This document shows positions 25,948 through 35,567 of a stretch of 45,843 bases of DNA, in pieces. The notes below the pieces were generated by a model. That model was not told where the DNA came from and did no database searches. It saw only the letters and a list, made by a program, of their open reading frames with translations. The stretch is from positions 1 to 45,843 of the forward strand of contig JALRLY010000244.1 in assembly GCA_023647555.1 (NCBI GenBank), written 5' to 3'. This DNA is from Pancytospora philotis. Taxonomy: Eukaryota > Microsporidia. Both the position numbers and the translations under genes were made by a program. The number at the start of each line of letters is the position of its first letter. The first letter of the stretch is position 1.

Positions 25948-27159
25948 ATGCCGCTTGCGCTGACTAACACGCAGGCTGTTCTTGCGATCATCACGTCGAC
26001 ATTCGGCACGGGCATTCTCTTCATGCCCAGCGGCTTCGCGCAGCTCGGGTACGCCTACGCCTCGATGGTGCTCCTCGCGATGCCGGGGTGCATTAGCTTT
26101 TCGCTCTTCGCGCTCGCGTTCTGTGCCGTCATGACGGAGTCGACGAAGGGCGGCGCCTCGTACTCCGCGCTCGCCGGCGCGTTCTCGAAGCGCCTCAAGC
26201 TGCTAATCGATCTGTCGATGGTGGGCCGCAATCTTGGCATCATGCTAGTGCTCACCCGCTACTTTTGCGTGTACGCCGCGCGGGCGCTGCAGGCCTTTGG
26301 TGTGCCCGGGAGCACCGCCGTGCTGGAGCACCTGTGCCTCCTCTTCTTTGTGCTGCTCGTCGGGTACTACAGCATGAAGACCAGCCTGGCGTCGCTCGCG
26401 TTCATGCAGAAGATAAGCTTCGCGGGTGTGCTGCTGTACATCGTGCTGCTGTGCTATTACGCGCTTGCTGTTGGTGCCGCGCCGAAGCCCATGGTCGCTT
26501 TTGGCACTGTGCGCTCGTCGTATGTGATCAAGTTTGTCTTTGCGATGCACTGCCAGTACGGCTTCCTCAGCATCTTCAACGAAATGGCCGACCAGGGCCT
26601 GCAGAACGCGCTGGGCCTTCTGGTCGGCACGTCGATGGCCATCGCGTTTATCTACGGGTTCACCGGCTTCCTCGGCGGCTACGTGTTCGGCAGCCTGCTT
26701 GGCGACAAGCAGATTCTCGAGATCCTTATGGACAAGGCGCACCCGTGCATGCAGCGGCTCGCACTGCTCACGTTCGACAAAAAGAACCTGCTGCCGCTGC
26801 TGCCGTGCGTGTGCTTCCTGTTCATCTGGTTCAACTTTGTGATTATGGCGCTGTTCCCGATGTTCAAGGTCATCGAGGAGCGCGCCAGCTTCTGCAGCAG
26901 GAGCTCCGCACGGACGTTCGCGGTGCTCGCGGCCGTGGCCTACCTCGTGGGCGGCACGCTGATACCGGGCCTCCCGCTCAACAAGCTGCTGAGCTTCTGC
27001 TCGGCCGCGTTCACCAACCCTCTGAGCTTCCTCTATCCCGCTGTCTTCTTCCTGCTGGTGTCCACCAAGGTGTGGTATATGAACGCCTTTGCTGTTTTCT
27101 TGATATGCGCGAGTCTCTATCTGATGTTCAGCGTTTTCTACGAGATGGTGGTGTATTAG
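25948..27159 (+). CDS. AAAP-family amino acid transporter, copy 3
   Basis: This 403-aa polytopic permease opens with LAIITSTFGTGILFMPSGF. It shares the overall pattern of copies 1 and 2 (FVFAMHCQYGFLSIFNEMAD; GDKQILEILMD) but not their near-identical central block, so it is an older paralog. ATG 25948 is preferred over 25786: CAAATTTCGCGTAAAGGGGG and CGCCC lie right before it, and the resulting length equals copy 1. An AATAAA follows at about 27209. Confidence 0.88.
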   Translation: MPLALTNTQAVLAIITSTFGTGILFMPSGFAQLGYAYASMVLLAMPGCISFSLFALAFCAVMTESTKGGASYSALAGAFSKRLKLLIDLSMVGRNLGIMLVLTRYFCVYAARALQAFGVPGSTAVLEHLCLLFFVLLVGYYSMKTSLASLAFMQKISFAGVLLYIVLLCYYALAVGAAPKPMVAFGTVRSSYVIKFVFAMHCQYGFLSIFNEMADQGLQNALGLLVGTSMAIAFIYGFTGFLGGYVFGSLLGDKQILEILMDKAHPCMQRLALLTFDKKNLLPLLPCVCFLFIWFNFVIMALFPMFKVIEERASFCSRSSARTFAVLAAVAYLVGGTLIPGLPLNKLLSFCSAAFTNPLSFLYPAVFFLLVSTKVWYMNAFAVFLICASLYLMFSVFYEMVVY

Positions 27160-27473
27160 CTGATAGTAGCCGATGTGATAGTGTCAAGCTCAGGCCATTG
27201 AAGGACTCAATAAATAGAATGACTCAGTTTGTTTTAAACCCCGGGAGTTGTATTAGTTCCCGGCATTTTCTTGCGTTGCCGTCCTCAGCGCACCATTTCC
27301 CACTAGGTAGAAATCGATAAGAAATAGAGAGCGTGAGAAGGGCGGCACCGAGCAAGCCCTTCACTTTTACGAACACACTAGCAGCCGCTTGCAGCACTTA
27401 GGCGCCGCAGAAGCAAAACAGACGGCGCGAGAACTTTATTGGCTGCTGGCGCCAAATCGGCCGCCCCTTTGTG
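27160..27473. other. 3' ends of converging genes
   Basis: This spacer holds the AATAAA of transporter 3 (about 27209) and, on the other strand, the AATAAA at 27435-27440 of the small gene to the right. Nothing else is recognised. Confidence 0.45.
27435..27440 (-). terminator. polyadenylation signal of 55-aa gene
   Basis: TTTATT on the plus strand reads AATAAA on the minus strand, 33 bp after the TGA of the small ORF. It supports that ORF being a real transcript. Confidence 0.5.
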
Positions 27474-27641
27474 TCACAGGCTCCCCCTGTCGGACCGGGC
27501 GAGGATGTGCTTCTGGCTGGTGATGAACGCGTTGATCTTCTTGTACTGCTCGGCGAACGCCTGCACGTTCGTGCTGAGCCGCTCCATGCCCGCGGCGAGG
27601 CGCTCAAGCGCCGCTGAAATATTCTCTCCGTCGGGACCCAT
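27474..27641 (-). CDS. 55-aa coiled-coil protein, possible DASH kinetochore subunit
   Basis: The product (MGPDGENISAALERLAAGME, then RLSTNVQAFAEQYKKINAF and a short polar end) is one helix with heptad-like spacing. It resembles the tiny DASH/DAM1 ring subunits (Dad4- or Dam1-like helices with L-x-x-N and I-N/FN positions), but the match is weak. An ATG at 27668 would add nine residues and overlap the neighbouring gene. The ATG at 27641 lies only 7 bp from the divergent XPR1/SYG1-like ATG (CAT-AAAAGGG-ATG). An AATAAA follows the stop. Confidence 0.45.
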   Translation of the reverse strand: MGPDGENISAALERLAAGMERLSTNVQAFAEQYKKINAFITSQKHILARSDRGSL

Positions 27642-27648
27642 AAAAGGG

Positions 27649-29709
27649 ATGGGCTTCGGCAACAGCATAAGAAGCAGCGCGGTCCCGGAGTGGCGGGATT
27701 TCTATGTGGACTACGACAAGCTGCGGGCGATGCTGCGGAGCAGGGAGTTCAAGACGGTGCTGGTGAACGAGCTCGCGCGCGTCAATAATTTTTATTTTCT
27801 GCTGGAGAAAAAAGCAGTTGACGAGAAGAACAAGATCTTCGACGACGCGGGCACCGAGATGCCGGGCAGCGCGCTCGAGGAGTTGCGGGCGCACACCGAG
27901 GACACGGACGGGGAGTCGCGCCATGCGCCGCGCGGCGGCGCGGCGCGCCGGCCCCTGGCGGCCGAGCACGGGCACGGGCACAGCGAGAACGAGCACGGCG
28001 CGTCGCGCAGCCTCGAGAGCGAGAACGAGGACCTGTCGTCCTGCGAGTTTTCGCAGAACATGCGGCGGAAGAAGAGCCAGATTGACTTTGGGCTGAAGCG
28101 CTTCATGGACATGCCGAGCGGGATCTCGCGGCGGCGGAAGGAGAAGAACATCACGGAGTTCCTGCACAGCCTGATTAAGATCGCGGCGTACCGCGACCTG
28201 AACGCGTCTGCGCTGCTCAAGCTCGCGCGCAAGTACGCCGACCAGCGCGGCGGCGCGTCGTTCTACGAGGATTTCTCCAAGAAGCTCAAGTCGGCGTATT
28301 TCTACAAGTCGACGCGCATCGAGCAGATCCGCGTGGCGACGAAGCGGCTCTACCGGCGGATTTTTGCGAAGAACCAACCGGAGAAGGCGAAGATGGTGTT
28401 CCACCGCATCCGCAAGGGTCTCAAGTCCTCCGACTGGGCGTTCATCGCGTCCGGCGGCATGATCGGGATCAGTGTCACCCTTGCGATCGTGTACCGCGAG
28501 CTGCTGGGCAACCGCCACATGTTCTGGGCGATCTTCAATATATTCATCGGGTTCATCCTCTTTGGCTTCTGCCTGAAAATATTCAAGAGCCGGCAGATCA
28601 ACTACAAGTTCATCTTCAACTTTGATATCTGCTCGTCGATGAACAACTCGCTGTATTTGCTGGCCGTGTCGGTGATGCTCTGTATCTACGTGCTTCTGTT
28701 CCTGACGCTGGACTACCTGGCGCACACGTACCCGGGCACGGTGAAGGCGCTGCGCAAGCCCGTCGAGTTTGCCACCGCCGCGGCCTACTTTGCCCTCTTT
28801 GCGTGCCCCTTCGATGTGCTGTTCTACAACTCGCGGATCTACCTGCTGGGTGTCTACGCGCACGTTCTGCTGAGCCCGCTCACCACGATTCGCTTCCGCC
28901 ATTTCTACTTCACCGATGTCGCGCAGAGCTTCTTCTACTCCTACAAGGGGATCTTCAACGCGTGCGGAGTCGAGAACAGGGCGGTGCTCTTCTGCGTGGC
29001 GGTGCTCTGGCCGTTCCTGCGCATCCTGCAGTGCGCCAAGCGTTACGCCACGTCCAAGCTGGCCTTCCCGCACATCCTAAACTGCACCAAGTTTGCGCTC
29101 GGCATCATCTTCACCATTTCCAAAATGGCCGAGCACTACGACCGCAACTTCCGCGACTACTCGGTCTTCTTTGGGCTGCTGAACTTCCTTGCCGGCTTCT
29201 TCTGGGACCTGCTCGTGGACTGGCATCTGCTGCGCAGCCGTTATCTGTACCCGAAGGCGGTCTATGCGGGAATCATCGCCTTTTCGCTCGTTGCGCGCAT
29301 CCTCTGGGTCATGCGCTATCTGCAGAAGGGCGACTACCCGCTGATGGAGGCGCAGGTGGAGATCGTGCGCCGCTTCCTCTGGACGCTCGTTCGCGTGGAG
29401 GTCGAGCACCTCAACAACTGCGATGCGCTGCGCACCAAGTCCGTGATCAACCTGACCGCGGGCGAGCTCTTCTACAAGCGCGACCAGGAGGAGGCGTTCC
29501 ACGGGCAGTCGGAGACCGAGGCTGAGACCGAGACGGGCATGGAGACGGAGGACGAGACCGCCGACGAGGGCAAGTTTATGCGCAGGGCCGATCCGGAGAC
29601 CGACGATGAGACGGAGGACGAGGAGCGCTTTGTGCGCCGCCCCGACCCTGGGACGGAGTCCGACACGTACGAGTCTAACGGCGGAGAGAGCTGCGATGAT
29701 GCATTATAG
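27649..29709 (+). CDS. SPX-EXS phosphate exporter (XPR1/SYG1 family)
   Basis: The 686-aa protein begins with an SPX domain (VPEWRDFYVDYDKLRAML; an acidic linker; KKSQIDFGLKRFMDMP; KLARKYADQ), which binds inositol pyrophosphates. It is followed by membrane helices and an EXS domain (about residues 330-590: the DICSSMNNSLYLLAV region; RFRHFYFTDVAQSFFYS; YDRNFRDYSVFFGLLNFLAG). The C-terminal tail is acidic, with Glu/Thr repeats. Members export phosphate or regulate its handling. The start at 27649 fits the family N-terminus (short leader before SPX) and is divergent from the 55-aa gene, with only 7 bp between the two start codons. Confidence 0.92.
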   Translation: MGFGNSIRSSAVPEWRDFYVDYDKLRAMLRSREFKTVLVNELARVNNFYFLLEKKAVDEKNKIFDDAGTEMPGSALEELRAHTEDTDGESRHAPRGGAARRPLAAEHGHGHSENEHGASRSLESENEDLSSCEFSQNMRRKKSQIDFGLKRFMDMPSGISRRRKEKNITEFLHSLIKIAAYRDLNASALLKLARKYADQRGGASFYEDFSKKLKSAYFYKSTRIEQIRVATKRLYRRIFAKNQPEKAKMVFHRIRKGLKSSDWAFIASGGMIGISVTLAIVYRELLGNRHMFWAIFNIFIGFILFGFCLKIFKSRQINYKFIFNFDICSSMNNSLYLLAVSVMLCIYVLLFLTLDYLAHTYPGTVKALRKPVEFATAAAYFALFACPFDVLFYNSRIYLLGVYAHVLLSPLTTIRFRHFYFTDVAQSFFYSYKGIFNACGVENRAVLFCVAVLWPFLRILQCAKRYATSKLAFPHILNCTKFALGIIFTISKMAEHYDRNFRDYSVFFGLLNFLAGFFWDLLVDWHLLRSRYLYPKAVYAGIIAFSLVARILWVMRYLQKGDYPLMEAQVEIVRRFLWTLVRVEVEHLNNCDALRTKSVINLTAGELFYKRDQEEAFHGQSETEAETETGMETEDETADEGKFMRRADPETDDETEDEERFVRRPDPGTESDTYESNGGESCDDAL

Positions 29710-29917
29710 AAATAACTATTAATAAACTAGTAATTGCTGTTATACTATTTTTAAAGTACTACTTGTATTAGATGTTGGATTTTGTGCTACTGATGATATT
29801 GTTACTAGAGTTATTCTACACACTATTTAAATAAATTTACTATCTCGGCAACTTCTCCCTATGTCTAGTTGTGCTCTTCAGTGCTTTATAAAAATTTATA
29901 ACACCTGGAAGATCCTA

Positions 29918-31717
29918 ATGCCCTTTGATAATATTTGTGTGTTTCCAAGGCCCATGCCAGGCTACGCTGGACAGGTAGGGCAGCTGATGCAGAGGCACGC
30001 GCTGGACGGCTTTCTGACGTACGTCGCAGACTGCCACATCAGCGAGTACGTCGGCCCGGAGGACCAGCGCCTTAAGCAGCTGACCGGGTTCACAGGCTCC
30101 AACGGCGTGGGCATCACCTGCAAAGAAAGTGCCCTGATCACCGACTCGCGGTACTTCATACAGGCAGCGAAGGAGTCGAGCTATCCGCTGGTCCACGACA
30201 CCGTCTCGGAGCTTCTGGTGAAGCGCGGCCTCAAGCGGGTCGGCCTCGATACGCGGACCATCAGCTCTACGGGCTTCCGCGCGCTCCAGAAGGCAGTGGG
30301 CGAGCACAGCATTGACCTTGTGGGCGTTACTGAGATCGAGTGCCCTGCGCGCGCGACCAGCCAGCTCATCGATCTTGAGAGCATCGTTCTTTCTGATTTT
30401 GTCGATGACTCTCTTCAAATAAATGGAAAGGCCTACGGCCCGAAGGCCCGGGAATACCTGGGCTCCATCGGCTTTACAGATCTGAAGCACGGTGTGACGG
30501 GCTCGTCTTATAAGGACAAGCTCAGGACCGTTAGAGAGATTGCAGGTGATGGCGCATGCCTGTTCACCGAGCTAGACACCATCGCATGGCTGCTGAACCT
30601 CAGGGCCTCGGATATCGAGTACAACCCGGTCTTCTACTCTTACATGATAGTTACCAGCGATGATGCACAGCTGTTTACTAACCACAGCGTTGACAGGGAG
30701 GGCGTGACCGTGCAGCCGTACACCGCATTCGAGTCTGCGCTGAACAGTATCAAGAGCAGGAAGGTTCTCGTTTCCGGTGACTGCAACCAATTCATATTTG
30801 CGCAGCTCGAGAACGCGGAGGTAACCGATGCCATCCGGCGGCTGCAGGCGACCAAGAACCAGACGGAGCTGGCAGGAATGGCGCTTTCGTACTTCTTCGA
30901 TGGCATTGCGCTTACGAACCTGTTCGGCTGGATGGCAAAGAACGAGCGGTACACCGAAGAGGACGTGGCCAACAAGCTGCACGAGTATAAAATGGCGTTC
31001 AAGGGGTATGTCGGCCCTTCGTTCGAGACCATCTCATCGACTGACACGAACAGCGCGATCGTGCACCACAGCAGCTCCGACAGGCCGGTGGATAAGTCGC
31101 GTGTCTTCCTGCTCGATTCCGGCTCTCACTATTTCTTCGGGACCACCGATACCACGCGTACGGTGCACATGCCTGGGTGGGAGAGCGGTGCGCCGGCTGA
31201 TTACATCAGCAGCATCGTGCACGACAATACGCTCGTATTCAGGGGCCATTTTGGTGCGATGATTAAAAAGTATGAGCTGGGCTCGAGCTACACGGACATG
31301 GATGCACTGGCGCGGAGCTTCCTCAAGGAGGAAAAGAAGGACTTCGGGCATGCCACCGGCCACGGGGTGGGCCACTTTCTGTGCGTGCACGAGGATCCGC
31401 CCTGCCTCGCCCCCGCGTGGGACAGAGCTAAGCTTGCGGACGCCCAGGTATTTTCCATCGAGCCTGGCTACTACCTGGAGGGCGAGTACGGAATCAGAAT
31501 CGAGAATCTCGTATTTTCCAGGGCGAGAGGGGACAGCGTGGATCTTGTTAACATCACGATGGTGCCGTACCAGCTTTCGCTCCTGGACCAGAAGCTGCTG
31601 AGCGATGATGAACGACGCGAGCTGAACATTTTCAGCAAGAAGTGCAGATGGCTCCTCGAGGACTTTGTTACGCCTGACGGGCTCGAGTATCTGCTCGAAA
31701 ATACCAGGGAGATTTAA
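29918..31717 (+). CDS. aminopeptidase P (Xaa-Pro aminopeptidase, M24B)
   Basis: The 599-aa protein has the two N-terminal creatinase-like domains (ISEYVGPEDQRLKQLTGFTG; SALITDSRYFIQAA) and the C-terminal pita-bread metallopeptidase domain. Its metal ligands are visible: Asp in LLDSGSHY, Asp in TTDTTRTVH, His in GHGVGHFL, Glu in SIEPGYYLEGEYG, Glu in IRIENL. It removes N-terminal residues preceding proline, in the cytosol. No signal peptide is seen. ATG 29918 is chosen because AAAAATTTATAACACC lies just upstream; an earlier ATG at 29861 would place that signal inside the coding part. The TAA stop lies inside AATAAA. Confidence 0.93.
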   Translation: MPFDNICVFPRPMPGYAGQVGQLMQRHALDGFLTYVADCHISEYVGPEDQRLKQLTGFTGSNGVGITCKESALITDSRYFIQAAKESSYPLVHDTVSELLVKRGLKRVGLDTRTISSTGFRALQKAVGEHSIDLVGVTEIECPARATSQLIDLESIVLSDFVDDSLQINGKAYGPKAREYLGSIGFTDLKHGVTGSSYKDKLRTVREIAGDGACLFTELDTIAWLLNLRASDIEYNPVFYSYMIVTSDDAQLFTNHSVDREGVTVQPYTAFESALNSIKSRKVLVSGDCNQFIFAQLENAEVTDAIRRLQATKNQTELAGMALSYFFDGIALTNLFGWMAKNERYTEEDVANKLHEYKMAFKGYVGPSFETISSTDTNSAIVHHSSSDRPVDKSRVFLLDSGSHYFFGTTDTTRTVHMPGWESGAPADYISSIVHDNTLVFRGHFGAMIKKYELGSSYTDMDALARSFLKEEKKDFGHATGHGVGHFLCVHEDPPCLAPAWDRAKLADAQVFSIEPGYYLEGEYGIRIENLVFSRARGDSVDLVNITMVPYQLSLLDQKLLSDDERRELNIFSKKCRWLLEDFVTPDGLEYLLENTREI

Positions 31718-31721
31718 TAAA
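31716..31721 (+). terminator. AATAAA overlapping aminopeptidase P stop
   Basis: The stop codon TAA (31715-31717) shares two bases with AATAAA. Confidence 0.6.
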
Positions 31722-31776
31722 TGCGGTTCTTGGCTGTGCTATTTCCACGATTTATAATGCAAAATCTTTTTATGCG

Positions 31777-32106
31777 ATGGCCTGCGACCGCGGAGCAAGA
31801 GGCACATACAAGATTGTGCAGATTCTGGACATTGCGGAGTCGCTGGCATCGCAGATCGAGAAGGAGTCTGCGAACAACCACGACAGCATCTTCAAGGCCG
31901 CTGTGGAGCAGGATGGAGCGCATTCGGTGCTGTATTTTGCGGGGCCGCTCACGTTCGGCCCAGGGAGTACCGTAGAGCTGCTCCATAAGCTGGCGGCGCC
32001 TATTCTGTTCCCTGGTGACTACAAGGTGGTGCAAAGCGTGCCCTACTCGCATAATCACGCACTGGTAGCGAAGCTGCTAGAAGAGAACCGCAAGAGTAAG
32101 CTGTGA
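31777..32106 (+). CDS. 109-aa protein, unknown
   Basis: This small soluble mixed alpha/beta protein has no signal peptide or membrane segment: a first helix (KIVQILDIAESLASQIEKES), strands (SVLYFAGPLTF), a helix (TVELLHKLAAPI), a strand (YKVVQSVPY) and a last helix with a basic end. The fold could suit a small adaptor or chaperone, but I recognise no family. It is separated from aminopeptidase P by 59 bp on the same strand. A T-rich stretch (AAAATCTTTTT) precedes the ATG in place of a clean AAATTT. Confidence 0.68.
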   Translation: MACDRGARGTYKIVQILDIAESLASQIEKESANNHDSIFKAAVEQDGAHSVLYFAGPLTFGPGSTVELLHKLAAPILFPGDYKVVQSVPYSHNHALVAKLLEENRKSKL

Positions 32107-32277
32107 CGTAAATGATATGTGGCTAGATAGTAAACATGTCTGCTTTAATTACACTTTCAGGTTAACAGCCATGCTATTCGCAATAAATTTTTATAACCAG
32201 CTGTAAAAGCACAAACTAGCACTCTGTCTACTTAAGGAAAGGATAGTTTTCATTTAAAGTAAGTAAAAAGCGACCAT

Positions 32278-33810
32278 TTAATTCTCGGGGCGCATCGCCG
32301 GGAAGAGCAGCACATCGCGGATGTTCGCAGCATTCGTCATGTACATGACAAGTCTGTCGATGCCGATACCGCAACCGCCGGTCGGCGGCAGGCCGTACTC
32401 GAGCGCCTGGCAGAAATCCTCGTCGGTGGGCATCGCCTCCTCGTCGCCGGCCTGCGCGTCGGCAGACTGCATTCTGAAGCGCTGGCGCTGCACCTCCGGG
32501 ATGTTCAGCTCCGTGTAGGCGTTGCAGAGCTCCTTGCCGTTGACAAACAGCTCGAAGCGCTCGGTGAGCCCGGGCCGGTCCCTGTCGTCCTTGGCGAGCG
32601 GCGAGGTGACCGTGGGGAAGCCGGTGACAAAGGTCGGGTTGACGCACTGCGGCTCGATGTACTCGCCGATGAAGAGATCGATAATGCGGTTCAGCGTGAC
32701 AGGCGCAGAGATGGACAGGCCGCGCTCCTTCGCGCAGCGCACCAGCAGATCGAGCGACTCGGGCTTGGCGATGCTCTCGCCGGTCAGCTCGAGACCGAGC
32801 ACGCGGTTGAGCTCCGTGAGAATGTCGAACTTCTGGAACGGCGCAGAGAAATCGAGCTCGATAACATTCTTGGTGTCGCTGCCCCTCTTTGCGATCTCGT
32901 AGCTGAAGCGCGTGGAGCCCTTCATCTCCACGGCCAGGCCGCTCAGCAGCTGCTCCACGTGCTGCATCATGACATGGTGGTCAGCGTACGCCTCGTAGAA
33001 CTCTACGCTGGTGAACTCCGGGTTGTGCGTAAGATCGATGCCCTCGTTGCGGAACTGCTTGCCCAGCTCGAACACTCTGTCGAGCCCGCCAATCACGAGC
33101 TTCTTCAGGTACAGCTCGGGGGCCACGCGCATAAACAGATCCATCTTGAGCTCGTTGTGGTGCGTCTTGAACGGCTTGGCCGCCGCACCGCCGTGTATCG
33201 CGTTCATCATCGGCGTCTCCACCTCGATGAAGCCGCGGCCGCCCAGGTAGTTGCGCACGTACTGGATCACGCGCGCGCGGTCGACAAAGCGCTGCTTGGA
33301 CTCCTTGTTGACAAGCAGGTCGATGTGCCGCTTCCGGTAGATCGTCTCGGCGTTCGTAAGCCCGGTCTTGGAAGACGGAATGACATGCAGACAGGGGGAG
33401 AGCAGAACGAGCTCCTCAACAAAGACAGAGGGCTCGCCGCTCCGCGAGCAGCCCGCGCACCCAGCGAAGCCGATAATATCGCCGCGACGCAGCAGCTCGG
33501 CGGTCCGGTAGATCTGCTCGTCGCCCTTGTTCAGGATGAGCTGCAGCTCCACACCGTCGGACTCGATCGTGAAGAAGAAAAGCTTGCCGTGGCCGCGGAT
33601 GGTGACGACACGGCCCGCAGACTGCATGCGCTCGCTGCCGCAGCTGTCCTTCTCGTACTTGGACGCGGCCTCCCGCGCCTCGCGCACGCTGTTGCGCACC
33701 TCGTACCTGTGCGGGTAGAGGTTGATCCCCTGGCGCGCGGCCTCGGCCAGCTGCTCCTTGCGCTGCGTGAAGAACTCCTCCTCGTTAAGCTCTTTGGTCG
33801 CCTTGGCCAT
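32278..33810 (-). CDS. lysyl-tRNA synthetase, class II
   Basis: The 510-aa enzyme has an N-terminal helix, an OB-fold anticodon-binding domain (GRVVTIRGHGKLFFFTIESD), and the class II core: motif 1 around FIEVETPMMNAIHGGA, motif 2 FRNEGIDLTHNPEFTSVEFY, motif 3 TGGCGIGIDRLVMYMTN. It attaches lysine to tRNA-Lys in the cytosol. The start is ATG 33810, directly after GAAAAAATTTACCCAG on the minus strand; a frame-extending ATG at 33849 lies beyond that signal. No organelle-targeting leader is present. Confidence 0.96.
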   Translation of the reverse strand: MAKATKELNEEEFFTQRKEQLAEAARQGINLYPHRYEVRNSVREAREAASKYEKDSCGSERMQSAGRVVTIRGHGKLFFFTIESDGVELQLILNKGDEQIYRTAELLRRGDIIGFAGCAGCSRSGEPSVFVEELVLLSPCLHVIPSSKTGLTNAETIYRKRHIDLLVNKESKQRFVDRARVIQYVRNYLGGRGFIEVETPMMNAIHGGAAAKPFKTHHNELKMDLFMRVAPELYLKKLVIGGLDRVFELGKQFRNEGIDLTHNPEFTSVEFYEAYADHHVMMQHVEQLLSGLAVEMKGSTRFSYEIAKRGSDTKNVIELDFSAPFQKFDILTELNRVLGLELTGESIAKPESLDLLVRCAKERGLSISAPVTLNRIIDLFIGEYIEPQCVNPTFVTGFPTVTSPLAKDDRDRPGLTERFELFVNGKELCNAYTELNIPEVQRQRFRMQSADAQAGDEEAMPTDEDFCQALEYGLPPTGGCGIGIDRLVMYMTNAANIRDVLLFPAMRPEN

Positions 33811-34162
33811 CTGGGTAAATTTTTTCACTGGTATTCGTTTGTGGCGCAAACGGCATTAGCGGTATCGCGGGAAGCGGGTGCATTCGATCGAGGGGTATAC
33901 AGCTGCTGCGGTGCTCCTAATAGATATGTGGCACTATCTGGGAGAGCGCATTGGTAGATTCTCGTATTCTCGGCGGTTTAGTTGAACTACTTCGCTGGGA
34001 AAATGCTCCAGTGACCTACTATGCAGGAAGTACATACTGTGCATGACAGTGTTGCTATATTTAATCTTGTCTTATGTGCTCATCGGGCTATTCTCTATAT
34101 TTTAAAGGCGCTAGATCAACTAGTAAGGTAAAGAGAAATTTTTTAAAGGTCGAATGCCCCGC
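33811..34162. other. shared upstream region of lysRS and family 2 copy 1
   Basis: This is a divergent intergenic stretch. The left end carries AAATTTTTTC (33818-33827, AAATTT signal of lysRS on the minus strand), and the right end AGAAATTTTTTAAAGG before family 2 copy 1. I recognise nothing in the middle. Confidence 0.5.
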
Positions 34163-35563
34163 ATGGTGTTCGCTAAGCTGCTCGCACACGCAGGTTGTGC
34201 TATACTGCTGTGCAAATATGCCTGCGCAACGAAGTGCAACGGAGCCAGTGTACCAGAGTCCGCAGATGCTGGCTCGGAGCGCACCTCAACTGGCAAGTAC
34301 AGCACAAGCACCATTCCAAGCCAGTGGATCCAATTTATCTTCGATCCCCTATATGATAAATGCAGGAGGTTGGACGAGAAACGGACCGACGAAACCAGGC
34401 TCACTTCTTTTGCGTACAACGGGAAGCTCGATAGCGCGGACAGGCAGCAAAAGCTGCAGTTCGTTTTGCTGTTCGTGTTCAGCAGCAGCAACCCGCTCGA
34501 GCAGTTCACGGAGCTGCTAAAGGAGATGCCATACGGTGTCATGGAGCGCCTCTACGACGAGCTAACCTCGTTCCACTACACCGGTAGCCTGGCGGCCTAT
34601 CTGCTGAAGAACTTCGAAATGGGCCATGCTGCAGAGAACGCCCTGTTCAAGAAAGGAGATGAGTGCCGCAGGGATCTAGAAAGGCTCGTGCTCGCGGAGA
34701 TAAGGCCTCCCACTTGCGTCATGGCGGTTGAGACCCTGATGGAGAGAGCGGACGTGAACGGGCCGCTGGATGCCTTTATGCTTCTGGACTGGCAGCTGTT
34801 CCAAGACCCAGACCCGAGCAAAAGCGGCTTTGCCAACCATCTAATGAGCATCCTGTGCGCCGTCGTAGTAAGAGAGGTCATCATTCCCGGCAGCAGTCTG
34901 TATGAGAGAATTGAGAAGTACATCAAGCCGCTGATGCAGATGATGTTCGTTTATTATAGCAAGGATGCGAAGGCCGTGCTGCGCTGCAAATGGGCGATGA
35001 TCACCTGCGCGAGCTCTATCGAAGATGATGCAATTTTTAGAATGTTCAGCTGGAGAGAGTATAAGAAGGATCCCAAGCCGACAGCGGCCGAATTTTTTGA
35101 GCATACTGCAATTGGCATCGATCACAGCCTTTATTTTGTCATCAATTTTATCCACCACTGCTTCAGAAGGGAAGTCCGGAACTACGCTCTGCCCGCTGAT
35201 GTGAACGATGAGCTCGCCAACTACTTCATCGAAGATGTTCCCGACACCGATAAACCGACGCGACTCGAGCTGTTCATCAGAGACCGCGCATTATTGCCAA
35301 AGCTGAACTGCGAAACGCTTTACCGGATACTGGAGGTGTATTATGAGAACATTGCGGACGTGTATGACGGGCACATTATGGAGGAGTATGACGAGAACAA
35401 TGATACATACAGAAAAAGAGTAGACATTTTGTCCAAGTTTCTCGAGTCCATATCCTTCATCAAACTCGCATTTATGGAAAAACTAGCGAGGGAAAAGAAA
35501 AATGAGCTGCTAGAGGAATTTATCTATGCAGTAAAGCAGTCATGTGTGGCTCAAAAATCCTAA
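34163..35563 (+). CDS. secreted family 2 protein, copy 1
   Basis: The 466-aa product starts with a cysteine-containing signal peptide (MVFAKLLAHAGCAILLCKYA). The long helical body has no membrane segment. Shared family blocks are QKLQFVLLFVFSSSNPLEQF, PYGVMERLYDELTS, CKWAMITCASSIEDDAIFRM and YFVINFIHHCFRR. Conserved cysteines occur in CRRLD, CRRDLE, RCKWAMITC and HHC. I recognise no family. An ATG three codons earlier (34154) also exists; 34163 is homologous to copy 2. The TAA stop is embedded in AATAAA. It heads a three-gene tandem array. Confidence 0.8.
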   Translation: MVFAKLLAHAGCAILLCKYACATKCNGASVPESADAGSERTSTGKYSTSTIPSQWIQFIFDPLYDKCRRLDEKRTDETRLTSFAYNGKLDSADRQQKLQFVLLFVFSSSNPLEQFTELLKEMPYGVMERLYDELTSFHYTGSLAAYLLKNFEMGHAAENALFKKGDECRRDLERLVLAEIRPPTCVMAVETLMERADVNGPLDAFMLLDWQLFQDPDPSKSGFANHLMSILCAVVVREVIIPGSSLYERIEKYIKPLMQMMFVYYSKDAKAVLRCKWAMITCASSIEDDAIFRMFSWREYKKDPKPTAAEFFEHTAIGIDHSLYFVINFIHHCFRREVRNYALPADVNDELANYFIEDVPDTDKPTRLELFIRDRALLPKLNCETLYRILEVYYENIADVYDGHIMEEYDENNDTYRKRVDILSKFLESISFIKLAFMEKLAREKKNELLEEFIYAVKQSCVAQKS

Positions 35564-35567
35564 TAAA
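35562..35567 (+). terminator. AATAAA overlapping stop of family 2 copy 1
   Basis: TAA at 35561-35563 overlaps AATAAA. Confidence 0.55.

Noticed and set aside
27604..29073. 489-codon minus-strand ORF across the XPR1/SYG1-like gene
   Set aside because: It is an antisense shadow of a GC-rich coding region; the Arg/Gln/His-rich product has no domains.
32959..33957. 332-codon plus-strand ORF opposite lysyl-tRNA synthetase
   Set aside because: Shadow of a well-conserved gene; it also covers the lysRS start signal.
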